From positions 1 through 64,000 of the forward strand of contig NZ_WFLI01000036.1 in assembly GCF_009208555.1 (NCBI RefSeq): a stretch of DNA of 64,000 nucleotides, given 5' to 3'. Both the position numbers and the translations under genes were made by a program. This stretch comes from Janthinobacterium violaceinigrum (GTDB lineage: Bacteria; Pseudomonadota; Gammaproteobacteria; Burkholderiales; Burkholderiaceae_D). Under the pieces are notes generated by a model. It saw only the letters and a list, made by a program, of their open reading frames with translations, made no database searches and was not told the origin of the DNA. This document shows positions 1 to 8,837 of the stretch, piece after piece (position 1 is the first letter of the stretch; every line of letters begins with the position of its first letter).

Positions 1-3000
1 GGCTGGCGGCGATGCTGCCGTCGGCCAGCCCTGCTGGCTGCGCGCGCACGGCGATGGCAGCGGCAGCGATGGCGCCGCCGCCGGCGTCGCTGTCCACCCA
101 GCTGACGTCGAGCGCCGGCAGTTCGCTGCGCAAGTTCGTTGCCAGCGCCTGCGCCAGTGCGCGGCGCGTGTGCGCGGCTTCGTCATCGGCATGGATGGCG
201 ATCTCGGCGAGACATAGCTGCAAGGGCTGGCCCGGCTGCCGGTCCAGCAGCACTTGCAGCGCCTGGCGCCAGCTGCCCACCCAGCGTGCCAGCGCGGCGG
301 CATCGGCCGGCTGCGGGTGGGCCGGGTCCAGCAAGATCAGGATGGTGCGCAGCGGGGCCGCAGCCGATTCCGCGCCATGCAGCCTGCCATCGGCATCCCA
401 CTGGGCATGGCGGGTATGCACGTCGGCTTCGGCCAGCCATTGCACGCATGCGGCGGGCAAGGTGCTGCTGGCTGCGGCGGCCACCAGCCATTGTTCGCCG
501 GCTGCCGCGCGGGCCGGCTCGCCCGCAGGGACAGGGTGCGCGACCCAGTCGACCGCATGCAGCGGCAGGGGGGCAGGCACGTCCGGCGCGCCCAGGCCCA
601 GGGCCGCGCAGCTGACTTCGCCCAGCACGCCGATGCAGCGGCCCTGCTCGGAATACAGCCGCAGTTCGCCATCGAGGAAGCCGGCGGGCGCTGGCCGCAG
701 CACGGCCTGGCAGAAAATGGTGGCATTCCAGAGCGCGCCGGCGTCGAACCAGGCGCTGCCGACCGAGACCGGCACATAGGCCTGCGCCGCATCGCCGGCG
801 CAGATGCCCAGGGCATGCAGGCAGTTGTCGAGCAGGGCCGCATGCCACAGGGGCAGGCTGGCCGCGGGCGCGTCCGGCGGCAGGATGCGGACCCATAGCT
901 CGCCGTCCGATACCCGGTGGCTGGCCTGTACCCGCTGGAACAGGGGACCGTAGCTTACGCCGTGCTCGCGGTAGTGTGCATAGAAGGGCGCGGCATCGTC
1001 CCACCGCGCCGCCGCGCCCGGAGCGTCCGCGCCGTCGGGGCGCTGCGCCGCGCTCCAGCAGGCGCGCACTTCCGCGTGCAGCGCCCGCGCCTGTGCGGGC
1101 GCGCTGTAGCGCAGCTGATACGCCTGCCTGGCATCGGGGCCGCCGATTTCCACCGTCAGCGGGGTAGCGGTGTCGGCCGCCAGCGCCAGCGGCTGGTGGA
1201 TCAGCAGATCCTGCAGCGTCAATTGCGGCGCGGCGGCGCCTGCCGCCTGCGGCAGCCAGCGTTGCGCCAGGCTGAAGGCGCTGGACAGGTAGTACATGCC
1301 GGGCAGGACGGCAGCGCCATGGATGACGTGCTGCTGCAGCCAGCTGTCGTCGGCCTGGGGATCAAGGCTCAGTTCATGGCGTATCGCCAGCGCCGCGACC
1401 GGCGGCACTGGCGCCGTTGCGGCGGCACCCTGGACGGGCAGGCTGGCATGCCACGAGGCCGGCTGGAAGTGCTCGCGCTGGAATGGATACAGCGGCAGGC
1501 CGTCCTGCACCGGATGTTTCTCCTGGGCGGCGAATTGCTGCATCGCCTGGCGTGGATCGAGCGCGCCCTGTTCGTTCAGGATGCCCATTGCGCGCAGCAC
1601 GGTGGGGACGTCGTCGTGGCGAATATCCAGGCTGGGCAGGCAGGGGATGGCGCGGCCGGCCAGGCGCGCGGCGCTGGCGGCCAGCGGGGTCAGCACGGCG
1701 CGCGGGCCGATTTCCAGCACCAGGTCCGGCGCGTCCGCCAGCAGGCGCGCGATGGCGCCGGCAAAGTCGACGGGCGTTTGAATCTGCCCGCTCCAGTAGC
1801 GCAGCTGGTCGACGCCGTGTTCCAGCGCGGCCGGATCGTCACTGTCCACCGAGCTGTAAAACCGGATGGCGGCGCTTGGCGCGCGCAGCGCCGGCGCCAT
1901 CGCCGCACAGCTGGCAGTGAACTGTTCTGCCGCCGGCGCCATCAGCGGCGTATGGAAGGCGCCCCGGGTGGCCAGCGGCGTGCAAACCAGGCCGCCGTCC
2001 GTGGCGGCCTGGGACAGTTGCGCGAGCGCCGCAGCGTGGCCCGCCACCACCACCGATTGCGGGCCGTTGCGCACGGCGATCCAGAGCGCCGGTTCCGCGG
2101 CGCAGATGCGTTCGAGCAGTGGCGCCAGCTGCTGCGGCGTGGCGGCCACGGCCAGCATGGCGGAGTCGCTGGCGGCGCAGGCCGCCTCCATGGCGTCGGC
2201 CCTGGCCAGCAGCATGCGCACGGCCACGTCGAAGTCCATCACGCCGGCCACGCAGGCCGCGGCGTATTCGCCAACGCTGTGGCCCAGCACCGCTACCGGC
2301 CGCAGGCCCAGCGCACGCCAGAATTCGGCCAGCGCATACTCGATCAGGAACAGCGACAGCTGGGCGCTGCGCTGACGTTCGCGTCCGCTCGGCTGGCGCA
2401 GCTCGGCGGCGCCGGCAAACAGGGTGTCGAGGATGGGCGTAGCATCGCCCGCCAGGCGGTCGAGGCGGGCGGCCAGCGGATCGAGCAGCGAGCGGAACAG
2501 GGTGTTTTGCAGGTACAGCTGGCGCGCCATGTTGGTGTACTGGCTGCCCTGGCCGGTGAACATGAGGGCGACCCTTGCCTTGGCCGGGCGCGCCCGCAGC
2601 GGCGTGTCCAGGCGCCGCAGCAGCTGCGCCGCCAGATCGGCGGCATTGTCGCCGGTGACGCACAGGCGCGCCTGGTTCCACAGCTGCCGATGGAACAGCG
2701 CATGGTGGCAGACGGCCGCGGCGGCTGGCGCATCCGCGCGCGCCAGCCAGCCGGCATAGTACTGCACCAGCGCCTGCAGTGCGTCGGTGCTGCGGGCCGA
2801 CAGCTGCAGCAGCTGCGGGCCGTCTGTCATGGCCGGCGCCGGCGTATGGCCGGTTTCGCCGAGCAGCACGTGCGCATTGCTGCCGCTCATGCCGAAGGAG
2901 CTGACGCCGCCGATGCGGCGGCTGTCGCCGGGCCAGGCCAGCGCTTGCGCGGGCAGGACGGCATGCGGCAGGGCGCTGGCGACGGCTTCGTCGATGTCGT

Positions 3001-4126
3001 GCGCATGGCAGTGCGGCGCGATGCGGCGCTGATGCAGGCACAGCGCCATCTTGATGATGCCGGCAATGCCGGCGGCGCCTTCGCAGTGGGCGATGTTGGC
3101 CTTGGCGGCGCCGAGGAACAGGGGCGTGTCGCGCTGGCCGAAGACCTCGCCCAGCGCGGCCAGTTCGATGCGGTCGCCCAGTTCCGTGCCGGTGCCGTGG
3201 GTTTCGATGTGCGATACCTGTTCCGGCGTCAGGCCGGCGTCGCGCAGCGCCTGTTCCATCAGGCGCCGCTGGGCGCTCTTCGATGGCGCGGTGATGCCGT
3301 TGCTGCGGCCGTCGCTGTTGATGGCGCTGCCGAGCACATGGGCGTACGCGCGCATGCCGCGCGATGCCGCTTCGGCGGCCGGCAGCAGCACGATGGCGCC
3401 GACGCCTTCGCCGCGCGAGAAGCCGTCGGCATGGCGCGTGAACGGCTTGCAGCGGCCGTCGGCCGCCAGCATGCCGGCAGCGGCGAGGTCGGCGCTGTAG
3501 TCGTGCGCCAGGATCAGCGACACGCCCGCCACGATGGCCATGCCGCAGCGCCCTTCGCGCAGCGCTGAAACGGCCTGGTGCAGCGCCACCAGCGACGATG
3601 AACAGGCCGTGTCGACCACCAGGCTGGGGCCTTCCAGCCCGAAATGGTAGGACAGCCGGCCGGCCGCCATGCTGCCCAGCGCACCGCGGCTCAGGTAGCC
3701 GTTATAGTCGCCGCTGGCGGCCATGCGCCGGCCGAAGTCGCTGGTGCTGACGCCGACAAACACGCCGCATGGCTTGCCGCGCAGCGCTGCCGGATCGAGG
3801 CCGGCATCCTCGAGCGCGTGGTAGGCGCATTCGAGCAGAAGGCGGTGCTGCGGGTCCATGTAGGCGGCTTCCTTGGGCGCGATGCCGAAGCTGCCGGCGT
3901 CGAACAGCCACGGCGAGCGCCGCAGATAGCCGCCGTGGCGGGCGGCGGCGGCCAGGCCGTCGCGGGTGGCGCTGTCGAAGCGCTCGGCCGGCAAGGCGCC
4001 CGTGGCGTCGACGCCATGCATCAGCACGTGCTCGTAGCCGGCCAGGGTGTCGGCCGGGCCGGGCAGCTCGCAGGCCATGCCGACGATGGCGATGTCGCAC
4101 GGGGAGGGGAGGTTAATGGCGTTCAT
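1..4126 (-). CDS. Type I modular polyketide synthase, KS-AT-DH visible, truncated by the window edge
   Basis: An open frame runs from the ATG at 4126 to the left edge without a stop, giving at least 1375 residues. The ketosynthase has the DTACSSS motif with Cys175, THGTGT with His310 and a third catalytic position at His347. The acyltransferase has GHSVGEY with Ser617 and GAFH at 722-725, close to the HAFH signature of malonyl-CoA loading. The dehydratase shows HxxxGxxxxP at His933 and a second motif with Asp1100, so it looks intact. The last ~200 visible residues resemble the start of a ketoreductase structural region. No carrier domain is reached before the edge. The start overlaps the oxidase gene stop by 14 bases, so the two are probably translationally coupled. 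It would extend an acyl or aminoacyl starter by one malonyl unit. Product unknown. Confidence 0.93.
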   Translation of the reverse strand, partial: MNAINLPSPCDIAIVGMACELPGPADTLAGYEHVLMHGVDATGALPAERFDSATRDGLAAAARHGGYLRRSPWLFDAGSFGIAPKEAAYMDPQHRLLLECAYHALEDAGLDPAALRGKPCGVFVGVSTSDFGRRMAASGDYNGYLSRGALGSMAAGRLSYHFGLEGPSLVVDTACSSSLVALHQAVSALREGRCGMAIVAGVSLILAHDYSADLAAAGMLAADGRCKPFTRHADGFSRGEGVGAIVLLPAAEAASRGMRAYAHVLGSAINSDGRSNGITAPSKSAQRRLMEQALRDAGLTPEQVSHIETHGTGTELGDRIELAALGEVFGQRDTPLFLGAAKANIAHCEGAAGIAGIIKMALCLHQRRIAPHCHAHDIDEAVASALPHAVLPAQALAWPGDSRRIGGVSSFGMSGSNAHVLLGETGHTPAPAMTDGPQLLQLSARSTDALQALVQYYAGWLARADAPAAAAVCHHALFHRQLWNQARLCVTGDNAADLAAQLLRRLDTPLRARPAKARVALMFTGQGSQYTNMARQLYLQNTLFRSLLDPLAARLDRLAGDATPILDTLFAGAAELRQPSGRERQRSAQLSLFLIEYALAEFWRALGLRPVAVLGHSVGEYAAACVAGVMDFDVAVRMLLARADAMEAACAASDSAMLAVAATPQQLAPLLERICAAEPALWIAVRNGPQSVVVAGHAAALAQLSQAATDGGLVCTPLATRGAFHTPLMAPAAEQFTASCAAMAPALRAPSAAIRFYSSVDSDDPAALEHGVDQLRYWSGQIQTPVDFAGAIARLLADAPDLVLEIGPRAVLTPLAASAARLAGRAIPCLPSLDIRHDDVPTVLRAMGILNEQGALDPRQAMQQFAAQEKHPVQDGLPLYPFQREHFQPASWHASLPVQGAAATAPVPPVAALAIRHELSLDPQADDSWLQQHVIHGAAVLPGMYYLSSAFSLAQRWLPQAAGAAAPQLTLQDLLIHQPLALAADTATPLTVEIGGPDARQAYQLRYSAPAQARALHAEVRACWSAAQRPDGADAPGAAARWDDAAPFYAHYREHGVSYGPLFQRVQASHRVSDGELWVRILPPDAPAASLPLWHAALLDNCLHALGICAGDAAQAYVPVSVGSAWFDAGALWNATIFCQAVLRPAPAGFLDGELRLYSEQGRCIGVLGEVSCAALGLGAPDVPAPLPLHAVDWVAHPVPAGEPARAAAGEQWLVAAAASSTLPAACVQWLAEADVHTRHAQWDADGRLHGAESAAAPLRTILILLDPAHPQPADAAALARWVGSWRQALQVLLDRQPGQPLQLCLAEIAIHADDEAAHTRRALAQALATNLRSELPALDVSWVDSDAGGGAIAAAAIAVRAQPAGLADGSIAAS

Positions 4127-5630
4127 GGTCAGATCCTTGATGGGAGGAAGTCGCGGCTGCCGGCAGCGCCTGCAGCACGCGCTGGGCCGAGCGCAGCGCG
4201 CCTTCGAAAAAGCCCTGGAAGTCGGAATAGGCTTCGCCGCAGATATGCACCTGCGGCGCGCGGCCGTCCTGGCCGATGGCGAACGCGGCCAGGGTTTGCA
4301 TGACCTGTTCCGAATCGCGCCCCGGTTTCCAGAAATGCACGCCGGCACCGAAAGGCGCCGCGCTCCAGTCGCACAAACCCCATTCGAGCAGGTGCGGCTC
4401 GTCGTCGCGGCCAAAGGTCTGCTGCAGGGTGCGCACCAGCGCCTGGCGCAGGCGCGGGTCGCCGCTGCGTACCGGCCGGTCCTTGTGGGGGAAGCGCGCG
4501 CCTGGCGCGTCGCTCAGGTTGGCCCAGTAATGGCACCACGGGTCGTCGTTGTAAAACATCGCCAGGCCGTAGGCTTCGGGCTTGTCCGGATGCGATTCGA
4601 AGTGGGCGGCGCGGGTCGTGGCGCCTTCGCCGCTGCCGGGCGCAGCGCCAGGCGCCCACCAGGGATCGGCCATCACGCATGAGGCCCAGACGATGGGAAA
4701 GCACAGCACGGCGTCCAGGCAGGCCTGCACGGGCGCGGGCAGCGAGGGAGCCAGCGATTCCAGAGGGCTGCGCGGCAGGGCCAGGATCAGGCGCCGGGTG
4801 CGCAAGGCCACGGGCGCGCCCGCATGCCGCAGCTGCAGATCGAGTTCGCCATCGGCGCGTTCGCCGAAGGCCAGCAGCTGGTGGCCCACGTGGATGCCGA
4901 CGCCGGCCGCGCGCACGGCCTGTTCGGCCACATCGATCAGCGCCTGCATGCCGCCGTGCGGAATGTACGAGGGGCGCTGCATCAGGCGCATGTCGAGCAG
5001 CTGGCAGATCCAGTCGGCCGCATTGGGATTCTGGTTCTTGAAGTTGTAGAACGCGCCTTTTTCGCGCGTGAATTCGACGGCTTCATGGCTCAGCACCTCG
5101 GCCAGCACGTTCCACATGCCCTGCCGGTACAGCGGACATCCGCCAAACTGCGCCAGGCGGCGCAAGCGGGCCTTGTCGGCGGCGCGGCCCGGGCGGTCCA
5201 GCCGGTCGGCGGCCAGCGGCCACTGGTCGCCAAGGACTTGCGCGATGCCGTGCCACAGCAGCGCCCAGGCGACGTCGCCGCCGGCGGCCTGCTGCACCAC
5301 GGCACGTTCGGCGGGCGTCAGCCGCGCGTTGTCCGGGCGGATGGCCGAGCAGGCCTCGTGCGACGTGATGGGGGTGACGGCGAGCCCCAGCTGCCGCACA
5401 AAGTCGTCCATCAGGGGCTGCAGGTCCGGTTCGATGCGCACCGCGCCGAATTCGGCGCGGAACTCGCCGTCCAGCATGGGTTCGGTCTGCACGCGGCCGC
5501 CCACCGCTTCCAGCGCTTCGAACAGCTCGATGCGCAATTCCGGCTGGCGCCGCTTGAGCTGCAGCGCCAGGTACAGGCCCGTGATGCCGCCGCCGATGAT
5601 GCAGATATCGCTGCTGGTTTGCATGCTCAT
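4113..5630 (-). CDS. FAD-dependent amine/L-amino acid oxidase, VioA-like
   Basis: 505 residues. The N-terminus has the dinucleotide-binding GGGITGL motif right after SSDIC, followed by the LFEALEAVGGR element typical of flavin amine oxidases. The C-terminus has the FAD-contacting GEAYSDFQGFFEGAL stretch. The N-terminal residues and general layout recall the tryptophan oxidase VioA of violacein synthesis, though the similarity was judged by eye. The gene begins 2 bases after the stop of the adenylation-carrier gene and overlaps the PKS start, so it is inside the assembly-line operon. It could oxidise the free amino acid to an imine or oxidise a carrier-bound aminoacyl group. The substrate cannot be read from the sequence. 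Confidence 0.85.
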   Translation of the reverse strand: MSMQTSSDICIIGGGITGLYLALQLKRRQPELRIELFEALEAVGGRVQTEPMLDGEFRAEFGAVRIEPDLQPLMDDFVRQLGLAVTPITSHEACSAIRPDNARLTPAERAVVQQAAGGDVAWALLWHGIAQVLGDQWPLAADRLDRPGRAADKARLRRLAQFGGCPLYRQGMWNVLAEVLSHEAVEFTREKGAFYNFKNQNPNAADWICQLLDMRLMQRPSYIPHGGMQALIDVAEQAVRAAGVGIHVGHQLLAFGERADGELDLQLRHAGAPVALRTRRLILALPRSPLESLAPSLPAPVQACLDAVLCFPIVWASCVMADPWWAPGAAPGSGEGATTRAAHFESHPDKPEAYGLAMFYNDDPWCHYWANLSDAPGARFPHKDRPVRSGDPRLRQALVRTLQQTFGRDDEPHLLEWGLCDWSAAPFGAGVHFWKPGRDSEQVMQTLAAFAIGQDGRAPQVHICGEAYSDFQGFFEGALRSAQRVLQALPAAATSSHQGSDHERH

Positions 5631-5632
5631 CC

Positions 5633-7471
5633 TTATGCCATGGCGTGGTCGGCGGACGCGGCGCTGTCATGCTGCCGCGCGGCGATGGCTTGCGCCAGCA
5701 ATTCCAGCGTGAAGAATTCAAACAGTTCTTCGGCACGCAGGCGCACGCCGAAGTCCGTGCTGACGCGCAGCGCATACATCTGCACGCCGAGCGAATCGAG
5801 GCCCAGTTCGGCAAACGGCAGGTCGTGCTCGAGGGCGGCGCCGGGCGTGCCCAGCGTGTCGGCCAGGGCTGCTGCCAGCCGGTCTATGCAGGCGGTTGCC
5901 GGCGCCGCTGCCGGCGCCGGCGCGGCCTCGCCGCCGAACATGGCTTGCAGGGATTTGCGGTCCGCCTTGCCGCTCAGCGCCTGGCGCGGGATCTCGCGCA
6001 GCGGCAGGTATTGCTTGGGCAGCCAGGCAGGGGGCAGGGAGCGGGCGGCATGGGCGGCCAGCGCGTCGAGCCAGCGGACGTCGGCCTCGGCGCCCGCCCG
6101 GGGCACCAGCGCCGCGACCAGGCGCGTCCCCGCCAGCAGGGCAGTGACGTCGTCTAGCAGCCCGGAGTCGAGCAGCACGGCTTCGATTTCCGCCAGCTCG
6201 ACCCGCTGGCCGTTGACCTTGACCTGGTCGTCGACGCGGCCGATGCAATGCAACTGGCCCGTGGCGTCGACGCGGCAGACGTCGCCGGTCAGGTACAGGC
6301 GACGGTACAGCTCCGTGGATTCGGGTTCGGATAGCGGATTCGGAATGAATTTGCGCGCGGTTTCGGCGGCATCGTTGACGTAGCCGTTGGCCAGGGCGGC
6401 GCCGCTGATGCACAGTTCGCCTTCGAGGAAGGGACTGAGCCGGTGCACCAGGCCGTCACCGTCGCGCAGGTAGAAGCGCGTGTGCGGCACGGGTTCGCCT
6501 ATCGGCAGCGAATCGGCGGGCTGGCCGTCATAGCGCCAGGCGCTGGCCATGATGGTTGCTTCGGTGGGGCCGTAGACGTTATAGATGCCGGCGGCCGGCA
6601 GCAGCGCGCTGGCGCGTGCGGCCAGCGCCGGCCGGAAGACCTCGCCGCCGACGCACATGGCGCGCATGGAGGTGCAGCGCTCCACGCCCGGCGTCTGCAG
6701 GATCAGGCCGAGCATGGTGGGCACGGTGGTCATGTGGGTTGCCTGGTGGCGCTCGATGGCGTCGACGATGCGGTCGCCGTCGATATTGCGCTCGCCGCCC
6801 AGGAAGGCGATGCGGGCGCCGACCATCAGCGGCGCCATCAATTCATGCATCGACGGGTCGAAGCACGGATGTATGCTTTGCAGCCAGCAGTCGCCGGCCT
6901 GGACGTTCAGGTAGCGCACGATCCAGCTGAAATGGTTGTAGGCGGCCGCGTGCGAGACCGCGACGCCCTTCGGCTGGCCCGTCGACCCCGAGGTGAAGAT
7001 GATGTACAGGGGCGCCGTCACCGGCACGGGCGGCGCCATGTCGGCATTGGACAGGCCGAGGGCGTCGTGCTCGGCCTGCGCGCACGGCAGCACGCTCAGC
7101 GTGGTCTCGGCCGCCATGCGGCGCTCGCTCAGTGCCGTCAGCAGCAGGCGCACGCCGGCCTGCTGGGCGATGCGCTGCAGGCGTTCGGTCGGACATTCGA
7201 TATCCACGGGCACGTACACGGCGCCGCACTTGGCCAGCGCCAGCAGCAGCAGCGTCCGGCTTGGCTCATGCGCGCTGCAGACGGCGACGCTTTCCCCCGG
7301 CCGGACTTGATGTACCGCCTGCAGCAGGCGCGCCAGGCGATTGGCGCGCGCATTGAGTTCGCCATACGATACGGTGCTGCTGGCCGAGCACAGCGCCGGC
7401 AGCGCGGGCGTCAGGCGGGCCTGACGCTCGACCAGCTGGTGCGGATATTCAGGAGTGTAGGATGTGCTCAT
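5633..7471 (-). CDS. Stand-alone NRPS adenylation plus carrier (A-T) protein
   Basis: 612 residues. The adenylation domain (about 10-510) has the A3 loop FTSGSTGQPKG at 159-169, YGPTE at 300-304, TGD at 395-397, the hinge region around 411-430 and the catalytic lysine in LSGK (Lys502). The carrier domain follows, with GLDSL and the phosphopantetheine serine at 560. There is no condensation domain. Aligning the binding pocket by hand gives Asp205 at the position that holds the alpha-amino group, so the substrate should be an alpha-amino acid. The remaining pocket residues read approximately P, H, T, C, G, V, I, M, which I cannot assign and which is not the proline pattern. The gene start lies 23 bases inside the thioesterase gene. 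Confidence 0.93.
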   Translation of the reverse strand: MSTSYTPEYPHQLVERQARLTPALPALCSASSTVSYGELNARANRLARLLQAVHQVRPGESVAVCSAHEPSRTLLLLALAKCGAVYVPVDIECPTERLQRIAQQAGVRLLLTALSERRMAAETTLSVLPCAQAEHDALGLSNADMAPPVPVTAPLYIIFTSGSTGQPKGVAVSHAAAYNHFSWIVRYLNVQAGDCWLQSIHPCFDPSMHELMAPLMVGARIAFLGGERNIDGDRIVDAIERHQATHMTTVPTMLGLILQTPGVERCTSMRAMCVGGEVFRPALAARASALLPAAGIYNVYGPTEATIMASAWRYDGQPADSLPIGEPVPHTRFYLRDGDGLVHRLSPFLEGELCISGAALANGYVNDAAETARKFIPNPLSEPESTELYRRLYLTGDVCRVDATGQLHCIGRVDDQVKVNGQRVELAEIEAVLLDSGLLDDVTALLAGTRLVAALVPRAGAEADVRWLDALAAHAARSLPPAWLPKQYLPLREIPRQALSGKADRKSLQAMFGGEAAPAPAAAPATACIDRLAAALADTLGTPGAALEHDLPFAELGLDSLGVQMYALRVSTDFGVRLRAEELFEFFTLELLAQAIAARQHDSAASADHAMA

Positions 7472-8702
7472 GGTTGGACTCTCGGTGCGTTTGTATCAGT
7501 TGGGCCAGGCTGTCGGCATGGGGCTCGGCCAGCATGGAAAAATGGTTGCCGGGGACTTCGATGCCCGGCTGGCGGTAGGCCAGGGCGGCTGCGTTCCAGC
7601 TGGCGATGAACGGCTGCCGGGCATGCAGGCGCAGGCAGCTGGCGCCGTCGGTGCCGCCCGGCGTGGGCCGGTAGCGCTGCAGCAGGGCCAGGCAGGCGTT
7701 GCGGTTGCTTAACACTTCATCGATGCGGCCCTTGGGCATGCGCTGCGCGATGCGCGCCGCCAGCTCGCCGGCGTCCAGCCGGCCGGCGACCTGCTGCTCG
7801 GACATTTCGGGATGCAGGGCCAGAAACAGGGTCAGCATTTCGTTGTCGGCGTCGCTCTGGCGGTCGCGCGCGGCCATGGCCAGCGAAGGGTCCAGCAGCA
7901 CCACCTGTTCGACCTGCTTGCCGACGCTGCGTAGTATCAGCGCCATTTCGGCCGCGACGATGGCGCCGAAGGAATGGCCGCCGATGCGGTAGGCCGCCGC
8001 GGGCGCAGTGCTCAGCAGCAGCCTCACGTAGTGCGCCGCCAGGGTCTGTATGCTGGACTGGCGGCGGCCGGCCTGCCGCAGGCTGAATGCATACACGCGG
8101 CAATTCAGGCGGGCTGCCAGCGCGGCAAACGGGGCGGCGCTGCCGTCGGCGCCATGCACCAGGTACAGCGGCGGCTGCGGCGTGACGGCCCGCGGCAGGC
8201 CCAGCGCGCGCGACAGTTCGACGATCGATTCGGCTTCCAGCGTGTGCGCCAGGCTGGCGGCGGCCAGCTGCCAGGCTTGCTGCAGGGCCTGGCCGCCCGG
8301 CGCGCCGCGGATGCTCCAGTCGTCATTCGGCAGCGGGTCGGACGGCGCCAGTATCACGCTGCGCTGGGGCGCGCGGATTTCAATCCTGGCGAGCGTCAAT
8401 GCCTGCGCCGGGCTGCAGGGAGCGCTGCCGGCCGCGGGCGCTTCGCACGCGTCCAGCAGCTGCCGCAGCCATGCCGAGGCATCGTCGCCGGCCGGTTTCA
8501 AGGGCAGTCCCGTCCAGTGCAGCAATATCTGCGTCCGGTGGCCGTAGATTTGCTGGCAGGCATGTAGCAGTGCCGCCAGCAGGCTCAGTTGTACTGGCTG
8601 GCCGTACAGCCGGGACATGTGCTGGCGCAGCTGTTGCAGCGTGTCGCGTGAAGATGGAGGACTCATGCGGGTGATCCAGTGTAGGCGGTTGGAGCGGGCC
8701 AT
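7449..8702 (-). CDS. Alpha/beta-hydrolase thioesterase with degenerate condensation-like N-terminus
   Basis: 417 residues. The C-terminal half (about 175-410) is a type I thioesterase domain with GHSFG (Ser244), an aspartate at 271 and a histidine in GNHFSM (His387), a plausible catalytic triad. The first ~165 residues are not part of a normal thioesterase. Residues 38-68 resemble the late strand-helix part of a condensation or epimerisation domain, but the HHxxxD catalytic motif is absent. This suggests a protein left over from, or split off, a terminal NRPS module. It is the first gene of the operon, although a releasing enzyme acts last. The start is uncertain: ATG 8702 or ATG 8666, neither with a strong ribosome site. 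Confidence 0.85.
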   Translation of the reverse strand: MARSNRLHWITRMSPPSSRDTLQQLRQHMSRLYGQPVQLSLLAALLHACQQIYGHRTQILLHWTGLPLKPAGDDASAWLRQLLDACEAPAAGSAPCSPAQALTLARIEIRAPQRSVILAPSDPLPNDDWSIRGAPGGQALQQAWQLAAASLAHTLEAESIVELSRALGLPRAVTPQPPLYLVHGADGSAAPFAALAARLNCRVYAFSLRQAGRRQSSIQTLAAHYVRLLLSTAPAAAYRIGGHSFGAIVAAEMALILRSVGKQVEQVVLLDPSLAMAARDRQSDADNEMLTLFLALHPEMSEQQVAGRLDAGELAARIAQRMPKGRIDEVLSNRNACLALLQRYRPTPGGTDGASCLRLHARQPFIASWNAAALAYRQPGIEVPGNHFSMLAEPHADSLAQLIQTHRESNHEHILHS

Positions 8703-8837
8703 TGGACTACAGATGGGGGCACCGTATAACTGGAGGAAATGACAGTTTCGGCGCGGGGGCGAGGTTTCTATACTTGTCCGCGATTCGCCCGTCGGCTGAT
8801 GCCTGCGGCCCTGACCATGTCGCCTATGAGGAATTCA

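Noticed and set aside
917..3568. Long plus-strand frame opposite the PKS
   Set aside because: It lies antisense to a clear PKS with intact catalytic motifs and has Arg/Gly/Gln-rich composition from GC-rich reverse translation. No ribosome site.
5633..7471. Proline-activating A domain for a pyrrole (prodigiosin-type) pathway
   Set aside because: The pocket residues do not fit the proline code, and no acyl-CoA dehydrogenase-type prolyl oxidase is present.
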